Shown piece after piece: positions 15,969 to 19,416 of a stretch of 19,416 bases of DNA (the stretch's first letter is position 1; every line of letters starts with the position of its first letter). The stretch covers positions 1 to 19,416 of the forward strand of contig JAFPXW010000068.1 in the NCBI GenBank assembly GCA_017394565.1. Direction: 5' to 3'. A program made the translations under genes and the position numbers. Under the pieces are notes generated by a model. The model saw nothing but the letters and a program-made list of their open reading frames with translations. It had not been told where the DNA came from and made no database searches. Source of the stretch: Oscillospiraceae bacterium. Its GTDB lineage: Bacteria; Bacillota; Clostridia; Oscillospirales; Ruminococcaceae.

Positions 15969-16017
15969 AAAAAAAGTGCAGCTTCGGCGGTAATCTGGAA
16001 TTACGCCGAAGCTACAC
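15969..16017 (-). terminator. Intrinsic terminator (putative attenuator) in the MATE gene leader
   Basis: Read on the minus strand, the arm at 16017-16000 pairs with 15994-15976 around a five-base loop: about 17 pairs, one bulge and one G-U pair. Seven U residues (15975-15969) follow immediately. The imperfect position is a G-U wobble in the minus-strand RNA but a C-A mismatch in the plus-strand RNA, which supports minus-strand function. It begins only about ten bases after the predicted start and ends 21 bases before the MATE ATG, so most transcripts should stop unless something prevents folding. Confidence 0.75.
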
Positions 16018-16076
16018 GATTGACTATGAAACTATTATAGCACAGATTTGCAAAAATTGCAAGGGCGAAGCTGCAC
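15976..16076. repeat. Inverted repeat flanking the MATE promoter (third copy of the terminator arm)
   Basis: GTGCAGCTTCG at 15976-15986 recurs as an exact inverted copy, CGAAGCTGCAC, at 16066-16076, beyond the -35 of the MATE promoter. A near copy, CGAAGCTACAC, at 16007-16017 forms the terminator. Three related arms thus surround the promoter. The outer pair may be a protein-binding site, a remnant of a duplicated hairpin, or an alternative pairing partner for transcripts that enter from upstream. Confidence 0.6.
16034..16062 (-). promoter_or_regulatory. Promoter of the MATE gene
   Basis: On the minus strand, TTGCAA (16062-16057), 17 bases and TATAAT (16039-16034). The start would be near 16027, about ten bases before the leader terminator. 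Confidence 0.75.
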
Positions 16077-16105
16077 AAAGAATTTTCATGGATTTCACAA
16101 AAAGA

Positions 16106-16135
16106 TGTATGAAAACGCCTCTGCGTGCCATACTA
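16106..16135 (+). promoter_or_regulatory. Sigma-G-like (forespore) promoter of the coat gene pair
   Basis: TGTATG (16106-16111), 17 bases, CATACTA (16129-16135). CATACTA is the typical sigma-G -10, and the -35 fits the TGAATA type with two changes. Coat-like genes follow at once. One caution: a start about seven bases below would fall at the edge of the ribosome site, so the leader would be only about 11 bases. Confidence 0.5.
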
Positions 16136-16152
16136 ACAGCGGAGGTGATCAT

Positions 16153-16341
16153 ATGACTTTAAAAGAATTACAGTACCTGGAAGACGCGCTCGGTCATGAG
16201 AAATTTTTCCAGACCAAGTGCAACGAAGCCATGAGCCAGCTTGGTGACGAGCATCTGCGCAATTGCGTACAGCAGATGGCGCAGAAGCACCAGCAGATCT
16301 ATTCGAGCCTGTACGGGCTGCTCTCGGGAGGTGCCGCATGA
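16153..16341 (+). CDS. Small CotF-partner / spore-coat-associated protein (62 aa)
   Basis: A 62-residue, mostly helical protein that begins MTLKELQYLEDALGHEKFFQ and ends with a small glycine/alanine tail. The H/E/K/Q-rich helices and the phrase MAQKHQQIYSSLYGLL resemble the short ferritin-like helical proteins encoded next to CotF-type coat genes in clostridia. The start is the ATG at 16153, after a near-perfect anti-16S match GGAGGTGATC at 16141-16150; in-frame codons upstream have no ribosome site. Its TGA overlaps the ATG of the next gene (ATGA), so the pair is translationally coupled. The context suggests spore surface or forespore protein. The molecular function is unknown. Confidence 0.75.
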   Translation: MTLKELQYLEDALGHEKFFQTKCNEAMSQLGDEHLRNCVQQMAQKHQQIYSSLYGLLSGGAA

Positions 16342-16586
16342 ACGACCAGAATCTGATGGAAAATATGCTCCTGCTTGAAAAGGGCGTTTGCGACCTGTAT
16401 CTGCACGGAAGCATCGAAGCCTCAACACCGTCTGTCAAGCAGAGCTTCAAGACCGCACTGAATGAGTGCCTTGGTCTGCAGGGGCAGGTCTACGACGAGA
16501 TGTCCTCCAGGGGCTGGTATCAGGCTGACTGCGCGGAGCCGCAGAAAATCACGCAGGTTCGTCAAAAATTCAGTTCCGCTTGTTAA
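16338..16586 (+). CDS. Spore coat protein, CotF-like (COG5577 type)
   Basis: An 82-residue protein resembling the clostridial CotF-like coat family. The signature KGVCDLYLHGSIEASTPSVK (residues 15-34) is followed by a helix with F.TALNECL, then YDEMSSRGWY and a Gln/Lys-rich C-terminus. Members are structural proteins of the spore coat or of the spore during late development. The ATG overlaps the stop of the upstream gene, and GGGAGGTG precedes it. The two-gene unit ends at the strong hairpin at 16590-16625. The sigma-G-like promoter suggests forespore expression, whereas classical CotF is made in the mother cell, so the compartment is open. Confidence 0.85.
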   Translation: MNDQNLMENMLLLEKGVCDLYLHGSIEASTPSVKQSFKTALNECLGLQGQVYDEMSSRGWYQADCAEPQKITQVRQKFSSAC

Positions 16587-16589
16587 AGC

Positions 16590-16625
16590 AAAACAGCCGC
16601 AGATGCGATCACCTGCGGCTGTTTT
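16590..16625. terminator. Bidirectional terminator between the coat genes and the hydrogenase operon
   Basis: CAGCCGCAG (16594-16602) pairs perfectly with CTGCGGCTG (16613-16621) around ten bases. It has A4 before and T5 after, so it works rightward for the coat genes and leftward for the hydrogenase gene. Confidence 0.9.
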
Positions 16626-16632
16626 TGATTGC

Positions 16633-18387
16633 TTACTTGTTGATAGTGCGCTTAACATAGGTGGTATGAAGCAGCTCGTGAGCCTTGTGGCTGCCGGGCT
16701 TCTCCAGATACTCGTCGTACAGAGCCTGTACGTCCTTGTTGAGGTGAGACAGACGCAGAGTCTTTGCAGAATCCTCATCATAGAGAGCCTTCGCACGGAG
16801 TGCGCGGAGATCCTCAAAGTTGCGGACACTTGCCGGCTGCTGCGGCGGACCGCCGCCGTTTACGCAACCGCCAGGACAGCCCATGATCTCGATGAAGTCA
16901 ACCTTCTCCTCACCGGACTGTACACGACGGAGCAGCTCGCCGGCATTTGCCAGACCAGAAGCAACTGCTACCTTGATCTCAGTACCCTTGATGTTCACAG
17001 TGGAACGCTTGATGCCATCCACACCACGAACCTCGTGGAACTCAACAACTTCCTCGTTATTGCCGGACAGCCAGCAATAAGCAGTACGCAGAGCAGCTTC
17101 CATAACGCCGCCGGTTGCGCCGAAGATGTCGCCTGCACCGGCAGACAGACCGAGCGGATTGTCGAAGTCCTCATCCGGCAGGGAGGTGAACTTCAGACCA
17201 GCGCGGCGGATCATTCTTGCCAGCTCTCTGGTGGTCAGAACGTAATCTACGTCCGGAACGCCAGCTGCATTCTCATTGTCTCTGCCGATCTCGAACTTCT
17301 TCGCAGTACACGGCATCACAGAAACAACGATGATGTCCTCAGCCTTCTTGCCGATCTTCTCAGCATAGTAGGTCTTTGCAACGGCACCCAGCATCTGATG
17401 CGGAGACTTGCAGGAAGACAGATTCTCGGTCATCTCAGGGAAATAATGCTCGCAGTACTTAACCCAGCCCGGAGAGCAGGAAGTGATCAGCGGGAGGGTG
17501 CCGCCATTGGTGAAGCGGTCAACGAACTCGGTCGCTTCCTCCATGATGGTCAGGTCTGCTGCCCAGTCTGTATCGAATACATCGTCAAAGCCCAGACGGC
17601 GCAGTGCTGCTGCCATCTTGCCCTCAACGTTGGTGCCGATCGGGTAGCCGAATTCCTCGCCCAGTGCTGCACGAACAGCCGGAGCAGTCTGTACGATCAC
17701 ATACTTGGACTCATCAGCGATTGCCTTGAATACCTGCTCGGTGTAGTCCTTCTCGGACAGAGCGCCGACCGGACATACAGCGATACACTGACCGCAGGCA
17801 ACGCAGGAAGTCTCGCCCAGGCCCATCTCAAATGCAGAACCGATGTTGGTCTTGAAACCACGCTCGTTTGCGCCGATCACGCCTACGCCCTGCCACTTGG
17901 AGCAGACAGCGGTGCAGCGGCGGCACAGGATGCACTTGTTGTTATCTCTGTACATATGAACTGCGGAATCGTCGATCTCGTAGGACGGCTTTTCGCCCTC
18001 GTAAACCTTCTCATCCTCGATGCCCATCTCGTTGCAGAGCGCCTGCAGTTCGCAGTGACCGCTTCTGACGCAGGAGAGACACTTTCTGTCATGGGTAGAC
18101 AGGATCAGTTCGAGTGTCTTTCTTCTGGAATCCAGAACCTTCGGAGAGTTGGTGCGGATCTCAGTATTGTCAAAGTTCAGCGGATAAACGCAGGCCGCAA
18201 CCATACGGAAACCTCTGCCCTCGTTGATCTCGACCATGCAGATACGGCAAGCGCCGATCTCATTGATCTCCTTCATGTAGCAGAATGTCGGAATGTCAAC
18301 ACCTGCAGTGTGTGCAGCTTCGAGCACGGTGGTACCCTTCGGAACAGAAACTGCAATGCCATTGATTTTAACATTAATATCAGCCAT
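16633..18387 (-). CDS. hydA: [FeFe] hydrogenase catalytic subunit, NAD(P)-linked trimeric type (HydA/HndD)
   Basis: A 584-residue protein with the full electron-wire layout. There is an N-terminal [2Fe-2S] domain (C36, C47, C50, C66), a His-ligated cluster (H99, C103, C106, C112) and two [4Fe-4S] sites (C152/155/158/162 and C195/198/201/205). The H-cluster domain has L1 TSCSPGW (302-308), L2 MPCTAKKFE (358-366) and L3 EIMGCPGGCVNGGGPP (500-515). It reduces protons or oxidises H2 in the cytoplasm. The NuoF-like gene 12 bases upstream marks it as the catalytic part of an NADH-linked, probably electron-bifurcating, hydrogenase. L1 has Ser where clostridial monomeric enzymes have a second Cys. 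The ATG follows AAGGAGG by seven bases. Codon use favours GTT for Val and CTG for Leu, as expected for a highly expressed gene. Confidence 0.93.
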   Translation of the reverse strand: MADINVKINGIAVSVPKGTTVLEAAHTAGVDIPTFCYMKEINEIGACRICMVEINEGRGFRMVAACVYPLNFDNTEIRTNSPKVLDSRRKTLELILSTHDRKCLSCVRSGHCELQALCNEMGIEDEKVYEGEKPSYEIDDSAVHMYRDNNKCILCRRCTAVCSKWQGVGVIGANERGFKTNIGSAFEMGLGETSCVACGQCIAVCPVGALSEKDYTEQVFKAIADESKYVIVQTAPAVRAALGEEFGYPIGTNVEGKMAAALRRLGFDDVFDTDWAADLTIMEEATEFVDRFTNGGTLPLITSCSPGWVKYCEHYFPEMTENLSSCKSPHQMLGAVAKTYYAEKIGKKAEDIIVVSVMPCTAKKFEIGRDNENAAGVPDVDYVLTTRELARMIRRAGLKFTSLPDEDFDNPLGLSAGAGDIFGATGGVMEAALRTAYCWLSGNNEEVVEFHEVRGVDGIKRSTVNIKGTEIKVAVASGLANAGELLRRVQSGEEKVDFIEIMGCPGGCVNGGGPPQQPASVRNFEDLRALRAKALYDEDSAKTLRLSHLNKDVQALYDEYLEKPGSHKAHELLHTTYVKRTINK

Positions 18388-18399
18388 TTCAGTACCTCC

Positions 18400-19416
18400 T
18401 TAACCCTTGCTGATTGCCTTCGGACGGCAATTGTCCATACAAGCACCGCACTTGACGCACTTGGTGGTGTCGATCACGAATGCGGCACGCTTCTTGCCAG
18501 GAGCAGTGTAATCACCCTGAGAAATTGCAGAAACAGGGCAATTCTTTGCACACAGACCACAGCCTACGCACTTTTCAGGATCGATCTTGAACATGAGCAG
18601 ATCCTTACATACGCCAGCCGGGCACTTCTTGTCGATAACGTGTGCCTCATACTCATTGCGGAAGTTCTTGAGCGTGGACAGAACAGGGTTCGGAGCAGTC
18701 TGGCCCAGACCGCAGAGGGAGTTAGCCTTGATATAATAGCAGAGTTCCTCGAGCTTGTCCAGATCCTCCAGAGTTGCCTTGCCCTTGGTGATCTTGTCGA
18801 GCATCTCGTACATTCTCTTGGTACCGATACGGCAGGGAGTACACTTACCGCAGGACTCGTCAACGGTGAATTCCAGGAAGAACTTCGCGATGTCAACCAT
18901 GCAGTTGTCCTCGTCCATAACGATCAGACCGCCGGAACCCATCATGGAACCGATGGAGATCAGGTTGTCGTAGTCGATCGGAACGTCGTAGTTTTCCGGA
19001 GAGATGCAGCCGCCGGAAGGTCCGCCGGTCTGAGCAGCCTTGAACTTCTTGCCGTTCGGGATGCCGCCGCCGATGTCGAAGACGACTTCCCGGATGGTGG
19101 TGCCCATAGGCACTTCGATGAGACCGGTATTCACCACGTTGCCTGTGAGGGCGAAGGCCTTGGTGCCGGGACTGGTGGGCGTACCGATGCTTCTGTACCA
19201 ATCCACGCCGCGGTAGATGATGAGGGGCACGTTGGCAAAGGTCTCTACGTTATTGAGCACCGTGGGCTTCTCCCAGAGGCCTTTTTCGATGGTTCTGGGG
19301 GGCTTGACCCGGGGCATGCCGCGGTTTCCTTCGATGGACGCGGTCAGCGCGGAACCTTCGCCGCACACGAATGCGCCGGCGCCCTTATTCACGTGGATGC
19401 GGAAATTGAAGTCGGA
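18400..19416 (-). CDS. hydB: NuoF-like NADH/flavin subunit of the hydrogenase (HydB/HndC), 5' end outside window
   Basis: The last 338 codons are present and open to the right edge, where the frame begins SDFNFRIHVNKGAGAFVCGE, the FMN/NADH-binding region of NuoF-type proteins; the GTG at 19392 is therefore internal and not a start. Further on are ESCGKCTPCRIGT and SLCGLGQTAPNPV, which bind the [4Fe-4S] cluster. A C-terminal two-cluster ferredoxin domain follows (CVGCGLCAKNCP and CVKCGACMDNC), typical of HydB/HndC and absent from plain NuoF. The subunit passes electrons between NADH, flavin and the iron-sulphur chain of HydA. The stop codon lies 12 bases before the hydA ATG. A NuoE-like third subunit is expected outside the window. 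Codon choice changes abruptly near 19080 (see findings). Confidence 0.92.
   Translation of the reverse strand, partial: SDFNFRIHVNKGAGAFVCGEGSALTASIEGNRGMPRVKPPRTIEKGLWEKPTVLNNVETFANVPLIIYRGVDWYRSIGTPTSPGTKAFALTGNVVNTGLIEVPMGTTIREVVFDIGGGIPNGKKFKAAQTGGPSGGCISPENYDVPIDYDNLISIGSMMGSGGLIVMDEDNCMVDIAKFFLEFTVDESCGKCTPCRIGTKRMYEMLDKITKGKATLEDLDKLEELCYYIKANSLCGLGQTAPNPVLSTLKNFRNEYEAHVIDKKCPAGVCKDLLMFKIDPEKCVGCGLCAKNCPVSAISQGDYTAPGKKRAAFVIDTTKCVKCGACMDNCRPKAISKG

Noticed and set aside
15976..16076. A miniature transposable element bounded by the 11-base inverted repeats
   Set aside because: No target-site duplication can be seen, one arm is an integral part of a terminator, and no second copy is in the window. 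A regulatory reading is simpler.
1..19416. CRISPR array, prophage, toxin-antitoxin or defence island
   Set aside because: No regularly spaced repeats, integrase, transposase or clustered small unknown genes were found. Nearly every long frame is assigned to a known family.

Overview
The window looks like chromosome of a spore-forming, fermentative Firmicute, most likely a gut clostridium of the Ruminococcaceae/Oscillospiraceae type. The basis is AddA/AddB rather than RecBCD, two CotF-like spore coat genes, a SpoVB-like flippase, a CwlC-like amidase, an NAD-linked [FeFe] hydrogenase, strong GGAGG-type ribosome sites and TTGACA/TATAAT promoters with many TGn extensions. The genus is an inference. 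I see no phage, insertion sequence, CRISPR array or obvious defence island.

Layout, left to right. (1) 1-84: start of a leftward membrane-anchored protein, divergent from a tRNA-Lys(TTT) gene that has its own consensus promoter and terminator. (2) 483-2844: a rightward pair, a seven-helix membrane diguanylate cyclase interrupted by one in-frame amber codon, then trmO. (3) 2898-11036: a leftward, translationally coupled group addB-addA-serine hydrolase. Its promoter overlaps the stop codon of the next gene, and its leader holds two hairpins. (4) 11164-13548: a SpoVB/MurJ-like flippase and a CwlC-like amidase, divergent from an intergenic inverted repeat whose arms resemble sporulation-sigma -10 elements. 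(5) 13740-15947: a rhomboid-like membrane protein without the catalytic serine, convergent with a MATE exporter. The exporter's 5' leader contains a complete intrinsic terminator placed directly after its promoter. (6) 16153-16586: two tiny overlapping coat genes behind a sigma-G-like promoter. (7) 16633-19416: [FeFe] hydrogenase catalytic subunit, preceded in its operon by a NuoF-like NADH/flavin subunit that runs off the right edge.

How the parts fit: the right-hand pair belongs to an electron-bifurcating or NADH-linked hydrogenase that disposes of fermentation electrons as H2. AddAB is the double-strand-break resection nuclease. The flippase, amidase and Cot genes point to envelope or spore work. 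The diguanylate cyclase, if functional, would feed c-di-GMP signalling.

The points most worth a second look are the amber codon in the cyclase, the terminator in the MATE leader with a third copy of its arm upstream of the promoter, the sharp codon-usage switch inside hydB near 19080, the TSCSPGW active-site variant in the hydrogenase, and the two degenerate-active-site proteins (rhomboid-like and amidase). I did not find a convincing undescribed multi-gene system.
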